DNA from: Thermodesulfobacterium hveragerdense DSM 12571
GTDB lineage: Bacteria; Desulfobacterota; Thermodesulfobacteria; Thermodesulfobacteriales; Thermodesulfobacteriaceae
Length of the DNA: 64,000 nt
NCBI RefSeq assembly: GCF_000423845.1
Contig: NZ_AUIT01000002.1
Location: forward strand, 84,245 to 148,244
Direction of reading: 5' to 3'
Shown here: piece by piece, positions 1 through 8,198 of the stretch
Layout of the letters: each line of letters starts with the position of its first letter
Numbering within the stretch: position 1 is the first letter of the stretch
Program-made: the position numbers and the translations under genes
Notes under the pieces: model-generated
Told to the model about the DNA's origin: nothing
Seen by the model: only the letters and a program-made list of their open reading frames with translations
Database searches by the model: none

Positions 1-83
1 ATAGCAAAAAGAACTACTATACCTAAAACAGCAAACATACTATAACGATCTGGAACGTATTTAGCCATTAAACTTTTTTCCAT
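1..83 (-). CDS. flhA: FlhA, flagellar export gate protein (N-terminal fragment)
   Basis: Only the first 27 codons are in the window; the gene runs off the left edge. The start lies 4 bases beyond the flhB stop, and the residues AKYVPDRYSMFAVLGIVV are the usual opening of FlhA, with the first membrane helix beginning. FlhA is the large inner-membrane gate of the flagellar type III export apparatus and binds export chaperones through a cytoplasmic domain that is not visible here. It is the last visible member of the operon that starts at fliL. The call rests on the short N-terminus plus its position immediately after flhB, the order seen in many bacteria. Confidence 0.8.
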   Translation of the reverse strand, partial: MEKSLMAKYVPDRYSMFAVLGIVVLFA

Positions 84-87
84 CTGT

Positions 88-1158
88 TTACATCACCTTT
101 TTGTTTTTTAGTTTGTATACATAAGCCAAAACCTTGGCCACTACCTGATAAAGGTCTTGAGGAATAAATTCTCCTAAGTCTACTTTTTCATAAAGAAGCC
201 TAGCTAAAGGTGGATCTTCATAGATAGGTACTTTATGTTCTTTAGCGATTTCCTTTATTTTTTGAGCCAGAAAATCTTTTCCTTTTGCTACCACCTGTGG
301 AGCCGGATCTTTACCTATTTCATACTTAAGGGCTACAGCATAGTGGGTGGGGTTGGTAATAACCACATCTGCCTTGGGTACTTCGGCAAGCATCCTTCTT
401 CTTGCCATCTCTCTTTGCTTTTGTCTTATCTTAGCCTTAACCAACGGGTCTCCCTCAGTCTGTTTTATCTCTTCTTTCAATTCTTTCCTGGTAAGTCTTA
501 ATTTTTTATCTAAATCCCAACGAGCATAAAACCAATCAAGAATTCCTAAAAACACAAGAAGTACCAAAAGCTTAGAAACGAAATCTTTTAAAAAAACTTT
601 AAAACTAAAAGCTAAATAATTAGGAGAAACTCCAAAGAGTTTTAGGATATAAGGGAGATATTTTGTTATTATAAAATAAGAAACACCTGTGATGATGGCG
701 AGTTTAACGATAACCTTTAATAGTTCAAACACAGCGGTAAGAGAAAAAAGTCTTTTAAACCCAGAAACTGGGTTAATTCTGTCAAAATTTAACCCAATGG
801 CTTGGGAAGCCAAAACTCCACCTCCGGTTTGCAAAAGGTAAACCAAAATCACCACAAAACAAAGGATAGAAAAGAAAGGTAAAAGAACCTTTCCTAAGGT
901 TTTAAGTAAAAAATGTGCCAAATATATCAAAAAAGAAAGATTTAAGTCTGTGTAGTAATTGTTTATGCAGTGATAAAAAATTAGGTAAAACTGCTGAAAA
1001 AACAGGAAACTTAACAACATAAAGCCAAAAAAGCCGGTACCTAATACTGCTACTGAGGAAAGTTCACGGCTTTTGACAATTTGTCCTCTTTTTCTGGCTT
1101 CCTCTCGCCGTCGAGGTGTGGGCTCTTCTGTCCTTTCCTCAAAAGGTTCTTCTGGCAT
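88..1158 (-). CDS. flhB: FlhB, flagellar export switch protein
   Basis: A 356-residue inner-membrane component of the flagellar type III export apparatus, which switches export from rod/hook to filament substrates. Four hydrophobic segments occupy roughly residues 35-210, followed by a charged cytoplasmic domain. That domain carries the autocleavage motif NPTH in the context VITNPTHYAVALKY, so the protein should self-cleave between Asn and Pro as in the FlhB/YscU family. The N-terminus begins with the typical EERTEEPTPRRREEARKRGQ segment. Length is normal for the family. It sits between fliR (14 bases upstream) and flhA (4 bases downstream) in a single operon. Confidence 0.97.
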   Translation of the reverse strand: MPEEPFEERTEEPTPRRREEARKRGQIVKSRELSSVAVLGTGFFGFMLLSFLFFQQFYLIFYHCINNYYTDLNLSFLIYLAHFLLKTLGKVLLPFFSILCFVVILVYLLQTGGGVLASQAIGLNFDRINPVSGFKRLFSLTAVFELLKVIVKLAIITGVSYFIITKYLPYILKLFGVSPNYLAFSFKVFLKDFVSKLLVLLVFLGILDWFYARWDLDKKLRLTRKELKEEIKQTEGDPLVKAKIRQKQREMARRRMLAEVPKADVVITNPTHYAVALKYEIGKDPAPQVVAKGKDFLAQKIKEIAKEHKVPIYEDPPLARLLYEKVDLGEFIPQDLYQVVAKVLAYVYKLKNKKVM

Positions 1159-1172
1159 GGGTCTCTACCTCT

Positions 1173-1949
1173 TTACTTAAAATATACAAAAATGCCATGT
1201 AACAGGTTAAAATAATTTTTAAGGCTTGGTACCATTATTTTAGGCAATAAGACCAACATAAGTCCAAGAAAGATTAAACCTATACCTATGGTTAGAGGAA
1301 AACTTACAAACATGATGTTTATCTGGGGTAGCAACCTACCCACTATAGCCAAGCTTACGTAAACTAACATCATAAGCACCATCAATGGAGCAAGAAACCT
1401 TATTCCTAAGTCAAACATCAATCGGCTTTTTTTTACCACCAAAAGCCCAAGGTTGTTGTCTAACCAAAAACTTCCAGGAGGAATTTTTTCAAAACTATAA
1501 TAAATAAAACTTATCAGATAGTGGTGAAAGTCAAACGTAAAAAACACAAAAAGAAAGATGATGTAGATAAACTGAGAGATTACAGGCAAGCTAAAGCCTG
1601 AAAGAGGGTCTATGGTTTGGGTAATACCAAATCCCATCTGATATCCTACCAGTTCACCTCCTACCTGAATCCCAGCTAAGATAATCCTAAAAAGCAAAGA
1701 TACCATAAAGATAAACAGAAAATCCGATACAAGCCATAAAAAGAGTTGATAGACGTTAAAAGACGAAGGGATGTTTATCTTAATCACCGGGGTTAAAACC
1801 AATCCCAAAACTAAAGAAAGGGCAATCCTATTTTTAGTAGGAAAATAAACTGCCCCAAAAACAGGAAAAAGCACAAAAAGAAGAAGGATTCTATAAAAAA
1901 CCAAAAAAAACAGAAAAACCTGATTTTCAATAAACTCTAAAAGCCCCAT
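1173..1949 (-). CDS. fliR: FliR, flagellar export apparatus membrane protein
   Basis: A 258-residue, almost entirely hydrophobic protein matching the FliR family; about six to eight membrane segments can be seen. The segment GYQMGFGITQTIDPLSG is a family hallmark. FliR joins FliP and FliQ in the export gate at the centre of the basal body. The gene follows fliQ by 7 bases and precedes flhB by 14, so co-translation within the flagellar operon is likely. No unusual features were seen and the length is typical. Confidence 0.95.
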   Translation of the reverse strand: MGLLEFIENQVFLFFLVFYRILLLFVLFPVFGAVYFPTKNRIALSLVLGLVLTPVIKINIPSSFNVYQLFLWLVSDFLFIFMVSLLFRIILAGIQVGGELVGYQMGFGITQTIDPLSGFSLPVISQFIYIIFLFVFFTFDFHHYLISFIYYSFEKIPPGSFWLDNNLGLLVVKKSRLMFDLGIRFLAPLMVLMMLVYVSLAIVGRLLPQINIMFVSFPLTIGIGLIFLGLMLVLLPKIMVPSLKNYFNLLHGIFVYFK

Positions 1950-1956
1950 CCTACCT

Positions 1957-2226
1957 TCAACTAATCAAATTTGGAATATTTAAGATTAAATTTTCAGTAA
2001 AGGAAGTCAGTTTCTTTAATAACCAAGGTAAGGTTAACACAAACACAACAATAAGTGCTAAAATCTTGGGGACAAAAGTAAGTGTCATTTCTTGGATTTG
2101 GGTTACTGCCTGTAAGATACTGATGACCAAACCAACGATTAAAGCAGTAAGCAAAAAGGGGCCAGAAACCAGAATACAAATTTTGATAGATTCTTTGGCC
2201 AATGTCAAAATAGTGGCATCTGTCAT
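1957..2226 (-). CDS. fliQ: FliQ, flagellar export apparatus small membrane protein
   Basis: An 89-residue protein with two membrane helices (about residues 15-40 and 52-75), the normal FliQ size and topology. The segment AVTQIQEMTLTFVPKI is the conserved FliQ signature in the cytoplasmic loop. FliQ forms part of the helical FliPQR core of the export gate. The gene lies between fliP and fliR, the standard order, with only 7 to 16 bases of spacing. A strong purine-rich ribosome site (GGAGG) lies just upstream of the ATG. Confidence 0.96.
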   Translation of the reverse strand: MTDATILTLAKESIKICILVSGPFLLTALIVGLVISILQAVTQIQEMTLTFVPKILALIVVFVLTLPWLLKKLTSFTENLILNIPNLIS

Positions 2227-2242
2227 TTTATTAACACCTCCT

Positions 2243-2941
2243 TTAATGAAAACTTTTTACTAAAGACATTACGAGCAAATTCCATCCATCAACCAGCACG
2301 AACAATAAAAGTTTTACTGGAAGAGAGATCATCATAGGCGGGAGCATCAAGACTCCCATGGAAATTAACACACTTGAAATCACCACATCTATTATCAAAA
2401 AGGGTATGTATAATAAAAATCCTATCTGAAAGGCGGTTTTTAACTCACTTATCATAAAGGCTGGTACCAAAGTAAAAAAAGATACGTCATCAGGTGTTCT
2501 TGGACGCTCCTCTTGTCTGAGTTTAATAAAAAGTGCTAAGTCTTTTTCTCTGGTATTTTTTAACATAAAGTCTTTAAAGGGTTTTTGAGCTCTTTCCAGA
2601 AACTCTTTATCTCCTATCTGTTTGTTGAGGTAAGGTATAAAAGCCTGTTCATAGACAGCTTTAAAGGTAGGGGTCATGATAAAAAAGGTTAGAAATAAGG
2701 CTAAAGAAAGTAAAACCTGGTTAGGAGGAGTTTGTTGGGTACCTATGGCGTGTCTTAAGATGGAAAACACTACCACCAATCGGGTAAAAGAGGTTAGCAT
2801 CAAAAGAAGGGCTGGAGCTATAGATAAAACAGTAAGTAAAATAAGTACTTGTATGATAGTAGAAAACTGTTCTGGAGTTTTAGCAGCTTCAACTCCTATC
2901 TTTACTGTAGGTAAAACAATGGTCAAAAAACTAACCATCAT
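2243..2941 (-). CDS. fliP: FliP, flagellar export gate protein
   Basis: A 232-residue protein of the FliP family, core of the flagellar export gate. It has an N-terminal hydrophobic segment, the conserved TSFTRLVVVFSILRHAIGTQQTPPNQ region, a periplasmic stretch around residues 105-155, and two C-terminal membrane segments with VDGWNLL near the end. The two adjacent ATG codons at the start are both possible. The start overlaps the end of the fliO-like gene by about 11 bases, which suggests translational coupling. A cleavable signal peptide like that of E. coli FliP is not obvious. Confidence 0.96.
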   Translation of the reverse strand: MMVSFLTIVLPTVKIGVEAAKTPEQFSTIIQVLILLTVLSIAPALLLMLTSFTRLVVVFSILRHAIGTQQTPPNQVLLSLALFLTFFIMTPTFKAVYEQAFIPYLNKQIGDKEFLERAQKPFKDFMLKNTREKDLALFIKLRQEERPRTPDDVSFFTLVPAFMISELKTAFQIGFLLYIPFLIIDVVISSVLISMGVLMLPPMMISLPVKLLLFVLVDGWNLLVMSLVKSFH

Positions 2942-3182
2942 GCTTTATCTCCCCTAAAAGGCTAAATCCCTTGTCTGAATATCCTACCAAAAATTTTTTG
3001 CCTTCAACCTCTATTAACAAAATCTGTGCCTTATAACTTACAGGTTTAACTGCCAAAAGTTTGATTGAGTTTTCTGACGTATTTTTGACAGTATATTTTT
3101 TGTAAAAATGGAGGGCTATAGGGAATAAGCTTAAAACAAGCAGTAAAATTCCTATACTTTGTAGATAATAAAACCATTCCAT
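2931..3182 (-). CDS. fliO: FliO-like flagellar biosynthesis protein
   Basis: An 83-residue protein with one N-terminal membrane helix (about residues 6-27) followed by a small cytoplasmic domain that includes VEGKKFLVGYSDKGFSLL, the weakly conserved FliO core. FliO assists assembly of the FliP ring. Assignment depends partly on position between fliN and fliP, since FliO is poorly conserved; length is at the short end. Its 3' end overlaps fliP by about 11 bases and its start is 3 bases after fliN. Confidence 0.8.
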   Translation of the reverse strand: MEWFYYLQSIGILLLVLSLFPIALHFYKKYTVKNTSENSIKLLAVKPVSYKAQILLIEVEGKKFLVGYSDKGFSLLGEIKHDG

Positions 3183-3185
3183 AGG

Positions 3186-3707
3186 CTAAGACCCCAGTTT
3201 TTTAATCCTATCTTGAGCACTTATGATCTCAGTAATCCTTACCCCGAACCTATCGTTTACTACCACTACCTCTCCTTTTGCCATCAGTTTGCCGTTTACA
3301 TAGACCTCTACAGGTTCTCCGGCAAACTTTTCCAACTCGATGATAGAACCTTGGTTGAGTTTTAGTAGATCTCTTATTAGCATTTTATTTCTACCTATTT
3401 CTACCGAAATTTCTAAGGGTATGTCTAAAATAAACTCTAAGTCTGGATGTAAACCTCCTTTTTGGGTTGGGCTAAGTTCCTCAAAGCTGACTGGCTGGGT
3501 AGGAGGTCTTTCTTTAACTGAGGGTTCTTTAGGTTGAAAAAGATCGTGGGATGACTCTTGAGAAACGGTTTGAACGCTTTCTTCTTTAGTTTCTGGAGTT
3601 CCAGCTTGAGCCTCTTTTAAAGCCTCTTCCCACATAGCCATCAAATCTTCAGGACTAAGAGTAGCTTCTTCTTGGGTTTGGCTATTAACCTTTTCTTCTT
3701 CAGCCAT
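3186..3707 (-). CDS. fliN: FliN, flagellar motor switch protein
   Basis: A 173-residue protein with an acidic, low-complexity N-terminal half (residues 1-85) and a C-terminal SpoA/FliN domain (about 90-170). The domain shows DIPLEISVEIGR, LNQGSIIELEK and VVVNDRFGVRITEI, all FliN signatures. FliN forms the lower part of the C-ring and, with FliM, sets motor direction in response to CheY. The gene is 19 bases downstream of fliM. The N-terminal extension is longer than in enteric FliN but common in other phyla. Confidence 0.96.
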   Translation of the reverse strand: MAEEEKVNSQTQEEATLSPEDLMAMWEEALKEAQAGTPETKEESVQTVSQESSHDLFQPKEPSVKERPPTQPVSFEELSPTQKGGLHPDLEFILDIPLEISVEIGRNKMLIRDLLKLNQGSIIELEKFAGEPVEVYVNGKLMAKGEVVVVNDRFGVRITEIISAQDRIKKLGS

Positions 3708-3726
3708 TTATGTTCCCCCTGATTTC

Positions 3727-4707
3727 TTATTTTTCTGTATGTTCTGAAGATAAAAATTTGTCTACCTGAATAGCAAGGTGGTTTTTAAAAACCCCTAATT
3801 TGCCTAAGATTTTAGGAACCCCTTCTATATAAACCTCTATTGGTTCTTCTACTTTTTTATCAAGGATTACCACATCTCCTACCTCAAGGTTTACTAAATC
3901 TTCTAAAGTAATGGTGCCTTTTCCTAAAAGGGCTTTAAGTTGTACGCTACTGTTAAGTATGTAGTTTTCTAAGTTCTTTTTCCAAGTTAGGTCTACATAT
4001 TCTTCTAACTGATAAGGGGAATAAAGTTTATCTTTTATTGGTTGTAAGGTGCTTAGAGAATAACAAAAGAGTATCTTTCCGCTGATAGATTCAAGCTCTA
4101 ACGTGTAACCAGTGACTACCACAGTTTCTTCAGGCATAAGTACCCTTGCAAACTGTGGATTTACTTCACCTCTAATATACTTAGGTTTTACAGGATAGAT
4201 GTTTTTCCAAGCCTTTTCTAACTCGTTAAAAATAAGGTCCACCACTTTTTTCAGAAGTCTTTGTTCTATTGGTGTAAACTCTCTTCCTTCAACCTTGATG
4301 TGTTTTCTTTCTCCTCCTAAAAACCTTTCTATAAACAGGAAGGCCAAGGTAGCATCGATAATAAGAAGGGATTGCCCTTTAAGAGGTTCTAATTTAAAGA
4401 TATGGATGGAGGTAGGTACAGGAATTTTGTTTAAAAAATCTTTGAACCTTTCCATCTGAAGGGGTAAATTGGAGATGTCTAACATTTCCCTTAAAAGGGT
4501 AGAAAGCTGCATCCTTAAGCTTCGAGCAAGTTGCTCGTTGATAACTTCAAGGCCTGGGATCTTAAGACGGGTAGATATGGTATAGTTTCTAAAATCAAAA
4601 GACTTAGCCTTAACCTCTTCTTTAACCTCTGGGGTAGTATCTATCTTGCCTTCAGAAAGTCCAGAAAGTAACGCATCTATTTCATCTTGGCTAAGTATTT
4701 TTTCCAT
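3727..4707 (-). CDS. fliM: FliM, flagellar motor switch protein
   Basis: A 326-residue FliM. The N-terminus carries the CheY-binding motif as MEKILSQDEIDALLSGL, followed by the CheC-like middle domain and a C-terminal SpoA domain that ends with EVYIEGVPKILGKLGVFKNHLAIQV. FliM links FliG and FliN in the C-ring and receives phosphorylated CheY, so it is the output point for the chemoreceptors found elsewhere in this window. The start is two bases after the fliL stop, so translation is probably coupled. Length is typical. Confidence 0.97.
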   Translation of the reverse strand: MEKILSQDEIDALLSGLSEGKIDTTPEVKEEVKAKSFDFRNYTISTRLKIPGLEVINEQLARSLRMQLSTLLREMLDISNLPLQMERFKDFLNKIPVPTSIHIFKLEPLKGQSLLIIDATLAFLFIERFLGGERKHIKVEGREFTPIEQRLLKKVVDLIFNELEKAWKNIYPVKPKYIRGEVNPQFARVLMPEETVVVTGYTLELESISGKILFCYSLSTLQPIKDKLYSPYQLEEYVDLTWKKNLENYILNSSVQLKALLGKGTITLEDLVNLEVGDVVILDKKVEEPIEVYIEGVPKILGKLGVFKNHLAIQVDKFLSSEHTEK

Positions 4708-4709
4708 AA

Positions 4710-5207
4710 CTACTCCACTATGTATTGGGTTATGTAAACGGCTTGTAAAATTTCATCTCCTAAAGCTTCGTTGATCTTCATCAAGAGATCTTTTTTTATC
4801 GTCTCTTTAGCCTCTGGCTGGATTACTTCCTCTGGGGTTTTACTACTAAGATAGGTGATGATTACGTCTCTTATCATCGGTTCTTTTACTTTAATCTTCT
4901 CTTCAGCCTTTTTATCTGCTACCCCTAAGGCTAACCTTACTTGAAGGTATCGTTTCCCTGTAGGTTCTAAAAGATTTACCACCACTGGTTCCATAGGATA
5001 GATAACCTTAACTTCAACCTTTTCTTTTTTAGCCCCTTTTTTTCCTTCTTCCTTTTCTTCTCCTTTTTTACCCATCAAAAATAAAACCACCCCAGAAGCA
5101 AGAACTATTACCAAAACACCCAGCAACAACAATAATAAAAATTTCTTTTTTCCTCCTTTTTTCTCAGATGCCTGCTTCTCTGCCCCTTCTTTAACCTCTT
5201 CTGCCAT
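4710..5207 (-). CDS. fliL: FliL, flagellar basal body-associated protein
   Basis: A 165-residue single-pass membrane protein: a charged cytoplasmic tail, a membrane helix near residues 23-45, a Lys/Glu-rich linker, and a periplasmic FliL domain with YLQVRLALGV and the closing segment VYITQYIVE. The start is placed at 5207 because GGAGGG lies 4 to 9 bases upstream of that ATG; the open frame extends 11 codons further to 5240 without a comparable site. FliL stabilises the stator and motor. It is the first gene of the flagellar operon running to flhA. Confidence 0.92.
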   Translation of the reverse strand: MAEEVKEGAEKQASEKKGGKKKFLLLLLLGVLVIVLASGVVLFLMGKKGEEKEEGKKGAKKEKVEVKVIYPMEPVVVNLLEPTGKRYLQVRLALGVADKKAEEKIKVKEPMIRDVIITYLSSKTPEEVIQPEAKETIKKDLLMKINEALGDEILQAVYITQYIVE

Positions 5208-5235
5208 AAGACCCTCCTCACTTTTTAGAAGTTTT

Positions 5236-5252
5236 ATCAAAAATTATGCCAA
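5236..5252 (-). promoter_or_regulatory. Possible sigma-54 promoter upstream of fliL
   Basis: The minus strand reads TTGGCATAATTTTTGAT, with the -24 GG and a second element spaced by exactly ten bases, as in sigma-54 promoters. The -12 element is GA instead of the expected GC, which weakens the case. It lies about 30 bases upstream of the fliL start, and rpoN is present in this window. Flagellar operons are often sigma-54 dependent; this is an inference. Confidence 0.3.
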
Positions 5253-5416
5253 GTTTTTAGGGATTGAAGTTTGCTAAAAACATTCTGGTTTTTCTTGGCT
5301 CCTGTCAAAAAATTAACATGATTGTCAAAAAATTATAAAACAAGAGTTTTTAATAAAAAGATAGCTAAGTTTATTAAACATGACAAGTGATTGAGACGAT
5401 AACGATGAAAAAAGGA

Positions 5417-5510
5417 TGGCGGAGGGGGCGGGATTCGAACCCGCGGTACGGGTTTTAGCCCGTACATGCGATTTCCAGTCGCACCCCTTCGTCCACTCGG
5501 GCACCCCTCC
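5417..5510 (-). tRNA. tRNA-Ser (anticodon GGA)
   Basis: A full cloverleaf on the minus strand with a 7-bp acceptor stem (GGAGGGG with CCCCTCC), a seven-base anticodon loop CTGGAAA giving anticodon GGA, and the long variable arm expected of a class II tRNA (GTACGGG paired with CCCGTAC). The T arm contains GGTTCGAATCC. The discriminator is G and CCA is encoded. It lies between bioY and the flagellar operon and has its own promoter. Confidence 0.97.
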
Positions 5511-5523
5511 AAAATTCGTTTAC

Positions 5524-5552
5524 ATTTTAAAACCTAATCAAAGTTTTGGCAA
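5524..5552 (-). promoter_or_regulatory. Sigma-70-type promoter for tRNA-Ser
   Basis: TTGCCA and TAAAAT on the minus strand, separated by 17 bases, ending 14 bases before the tRNA 5' end. The elements match five of six (TTGACA) and five of six (TATAAT) consensus positions. Confidence 0.6.
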
Positions 5553-5559
5553 GAGGTCT

Positions 5560-6144
5560 TTAGAACTTTTTAAAGCCAAACTTTAAGATAGAGACTACCA
5601 AAAAGATTTTTAACAGGTCTCCATAGATAAAGGGTAGACTTCCTATATTCAATAAAACTTTTAAGTCAGAAATTTTTAAAACCCAGCCTAACCAAACCAG
5701 TCCCAAAAGATGAATAAACCCAAAATTTACTAAGGTTAAAAGTAAAACAACTCCTGAAAAACTCTTAGCCCATTGAAATTTATGATATATCAAGCTAACC
5801 ATCAAACTTGCAGGAAGAAAACTTAATAGATAACCTCCAGTAGGTCCTAAAAGCGTTAAAAAACCACCAGTTAACCCTGCAAACCAAGGAAACCCTAATC
5901 CACCTAAAAACAAATAGAAAAAATTAGCTAAACCACATCTAAAAGGAGAAAATAAAAGACCAGTCATAAAAACCCCAAAGGTCTGAAAGGTTACCGGTAC
6001 AGGAGAAAAAGGAAGATAAAACTTAAGGTTAGAACAAATACCTATCAAAAGAGCTCCAATTAGTCCCCAAAAAATTTCTACCTTTACATGACTTTGCTTA
6101 AAAACTTCTGAACTTGAAACTGACATCTCTAAAAGCCTTTTCAT
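5560..6144 (-). CDS. bioY: BioY family biotin transporter (ECF S component)
   Basis: A 194-residue membrane protein with about six hydrophobic segments. Conserved BioY features are visible: PFSPVPVTFQTFGVFMTGLL and the glycine-rich GPTGGYLLSFLPAS segment. BioY binds biotin in the membrane and works with the shared ECF energising module (EcfA/EcfT) or alone; no EcfA/T genes are near, which fits a group II system. Its presence suggests biotin scavenging. No riboswitch or BirA operator could be recognised in the 67 bases before the waaA end. It is preceded by waaA on the same strand, 67 bases away. Confidence 0.93.
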   Translation of the reverse strand: MKRLLEMSVSSSEVFKQSHVKVEIFWGLIGALLIGICSNLKFYLPFSPVPVTFQTFGVFMTGLLFSPFRCGLANFFYLFLGGLGFPWFAGLTGGFLTLLGPTGGYLLSFLPASLMVSLIYHKFQWAKSFSGVVLLLTLVNFGFIHLLGLVWLGWVLKISDLKVLLNIGSLPFIYGDLLKIFLVVSILKFGFKKF

Positions 6145-6211
6145 AGTAGCCCTCCTGGTTGTAAGATAGGATTTTTAGTTAACTTAATATTATATCCTGG
6201 TTAACCAAAAA

Positions 6212-7465
6212 TTAAAGATATTTTTCCAATAAATGTAAAATTTTTTCTGTAGCGCCTGTTTTGGAGAGATACATTTGGTAGGCTTTTTCAGATAAGGTCT
6301 TAAGTTTTTCAGGGTTTTTAAGAAAATATTCTAAGGTTTCAGTTAGTTTTTCTGGTGTAGTTTGAATACAGGCCTCTTTTTCCAAAAATTCTTGGATAAA
6401 AGGAAAGTTTTCCATAGAAGGCCCTACTACCACAGGTTTTTTCCAGTAAAATGCTTCTAAAGGGTTTTGCCCTCCATGGGGGATAAAACTTCCTCCTATG
6501 ATGGCTAAGTCCCCTATTCTGTAAAGACTACCCAAGATACCTATCTGGTCTATAAGAAGGATACATCTTTTTGCTTCTTTCAAGTCTGAAAATTCCTTAG
6601 ATAAAGCGCTTAGGCGATAAAGTTTTACATCTTCCAAATTATCTAACATCAGGTTTAACTGTGAAAACACTTCGTCAAACCGTTCAGGATGTCTTGGCAC
6701 TATAAGCAAGGTACCTTGGTTTACTGCTGAAAGAAAAGCTTTGGTTATAAGTTCTTCTTCAGGATGGTGTGTGCTTCCAGCAATAACAACCGGTTTTTTA
6801 ACCCTACCTTCCCAAAAAAATTCCACGCAAGGAATTTCAAGGTCAAACTTAGTATTGCCTGTTACTACGATTTTTTCTTCTTTTACCCCCAAGGCTCTAA
6901 ACCTTTCCTGATAAATATTGTCTTGCACCACAACCAGAGTAAGCCTATTAAGAACTTTTTTGATGAAAAATCTTACTTTCTGGTAGTTTTTAAAAGATTT
7001 TTCACTAAGACGTGCGTTTACTAAAAAAACTGGAATTTTTTTAGCTGCAATATGAATAAGATTAGGCCAGATTTCTGTTTCAGCAATGATTAAAGCCTTA
7101 GGATTAAAAGCCTTTAAAGTTCTTTTTATCGCGAAAGGACAGTCTAAAGGGAGATAGATAGTTTCTACCGGTAATCCTTTAAACCGGTCTTTAGCCACTT
7201 TTTGTCCGGTGTCGGTAATCGTGCTTAAAAGGATGTTATAAGCTTTAGAAAGTTTTTTGATAAGACTGGAAAGGGCGATAACCTCACCGACAGACACACA
7301 ATGAACCCAGATAAAAGAACGAGAATAAAGATTGGTTTTTGATTTAAATATAGCAAATTTATCTCTTAACCATTTTAATCTTAGATCTCGTGGGCGTTTT
7401 AAAAACTCTCTTGGTAAAAGTAGGCCTGCTATCAGATAATAGATAAACGTGTAAACCCATAACAT
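6212..7465 (-). CDS. waaA: WaaA, Kdo transferase of lipopolysaccharide synthesis
   Basis: A 417-residue GT-B glycosyltransferase that transfers Kdo from CMP-Kdo to lipid IV-A at the inner face of the inner membrane. An N-terminal membrane anchor is followed by VHCVSVGEVIAL, the AETEIWPNL motif, and in the C-terminal half GGSFIPHGGQNPLEAFYWKKPVV, all characteristic of KdtA/WaaA. Length is normal. It is four bases downstream of pgeF, at the end of the long minus-strand run that begins with asd. Together with hldD, lptA/B and lnt it shows that this organism has an LPS-bearing outer membrane. Confidence 0.96.
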   Translation of the reverse strand: MLWVYTFIYYLIAGLLLPREFLKRPRDLRLKWLRDKFAIFKSKTNLYSRSFIWVHCVSVGEVIALSSLIKKLSKAYNILLSTITDTGQKVAKDRFKGLPVETIYLPLDCPFAIKRTLKAFNPKALIIAETEIWPNLIHIAAKKIPVFLVNARLSEKSFKNYQKVRFFIKKVLNRLTLVVVQDNIYQERFRALGVKEEKIVVTGNTKFDLEIPCVEFFWEGRVKKPVVIAGSTHHPEEELITKAFLSAVNQGTLLIVPRHPERFDEVFSQLNLMLDNLEDVKLYRLSALSKEFSDLKEAKRCILLIDQIGILGSLYRIGDLAIIGGSFIPHGGQNPLEAFYWKKPVVVGPSMENFPFIQEFLEKEACIQTTPEKLTETLEYFLKNPEKLKTLSEKAYQMYLSKTGATEKILHLLEKYL

Positions 7466-7469
7466 AGTT

Positions 7470-8198
7470 TTAAGGCTTCCCTATAAAAGCTATTTGTACT
7501 CCTCGGTCCTTCCCGTGATAACGATGGGACCAGTAAACCTCATGCAAACACCTTGTACAATCCTTTGACACCCACACATTCTCCTCAGGAATCCCCAAAC
7601 ATAAAGCTTGATAAAGATTGGCTTTTTCTAAATCTAAATAGACTTTACCTTGATGATGTTTAATAACCTCTTCATAAAAAGGAAATTTTATCCTTAAAGC
7701 ACTTAAAACTTCATCTTTGATTTCGTAGCAACAGACTTTGATATGTGGGCCTATGGCCAAAAAAATTTCTTCAGGTTTATACCCTAAAGAAAGTACCCTT
7801 CTAAGGGTTTTTTCTAAGATTTTAGACACAGTGCCTTTCCATCCAGCATGAACAGCACCTATTATCTTACGATCTTTGGTTGCTAAAAGCACCGGCACAC
7901 AATCTGCTGTCTTAACCCCAACAAAAAGCCTTTCTTGGTCTGTAAGCACTCCGTCACCTTCTAAAGAAAAAATCTCTGGAACCGAAGAGCCATTCCAAAG
8001 GGTTATAAAAAGGTCGCTATGGACCTGTTTTGGAAAAAACCAACGATAATTACTGACTTGTTTTAAAGAATTAAAGTTAAAATTTTTATAAAGTTTCTTA
8101 GAAAATGTAGCCAACAGATCGATATTAAGAAGATTTTCAGGAAAAACAAAATCGGTTTTTAGATGATTGACAAGTTCTAAGATTAGTTCTTTTGACAT
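7470..8198 (-). CDS. pgeF: PgeF/YfiH family multicopper-fold protein (peptidoglycan editing factor)
   Basis: A 242-residue protein of the YfiH/DUF152 family. Conserved metal-binding segments are present: KTADCVPVLL, GAVHAGWKGT and IGPHIKVCCYEI, giving His, Cys and His ligands. Family members have been described as purine nucleoside phosphorylases, laccase-like oxidases, or as editing factors that remove L-Ser-containing UDP-MurNAc by-products; the sequence alone does not choose among these. The start overlaps the rdgB 3' end by 16 bases, so co-translation with rdgB is likely. Confidence 0.9.
   Translation of the reverse strand: MSKELILELVNHLKTDFVFPENLLNIDLLATFSKKLYKNFNFNSLKQVSNYRWFFPKQVHSDLFITLWNGSSVPEIFSLEGDGVLTDQERLFVGVKTADCVPVLLATKDRKIIGAVHAGWKGTVSKILEKTLRRVLSLGYKPEEIFLAIGPHIKVCCYEIKDEVLSALRIKFPFYEEVIKHHQGKVYLDLEKANLYQALCLGIPEENVWVSKDCTRCLHEVYWSHRYHGKDRGVQIAFIGKP

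Noticed and set aside
347..529. Short plus-strand open frames inside flhB, fliP, fliN and other minus-strand genes
   Set aside because: They lie wholly within well-supported genes, lack ribosome sites and show no protein family features.
6145..6211. Possible biotin regulatory site or riboswitch upstream of bioY
   Set aside because: Only 67 bases separate waaA from bioY and no BirA-type palindrome or structured leader could be recognised.
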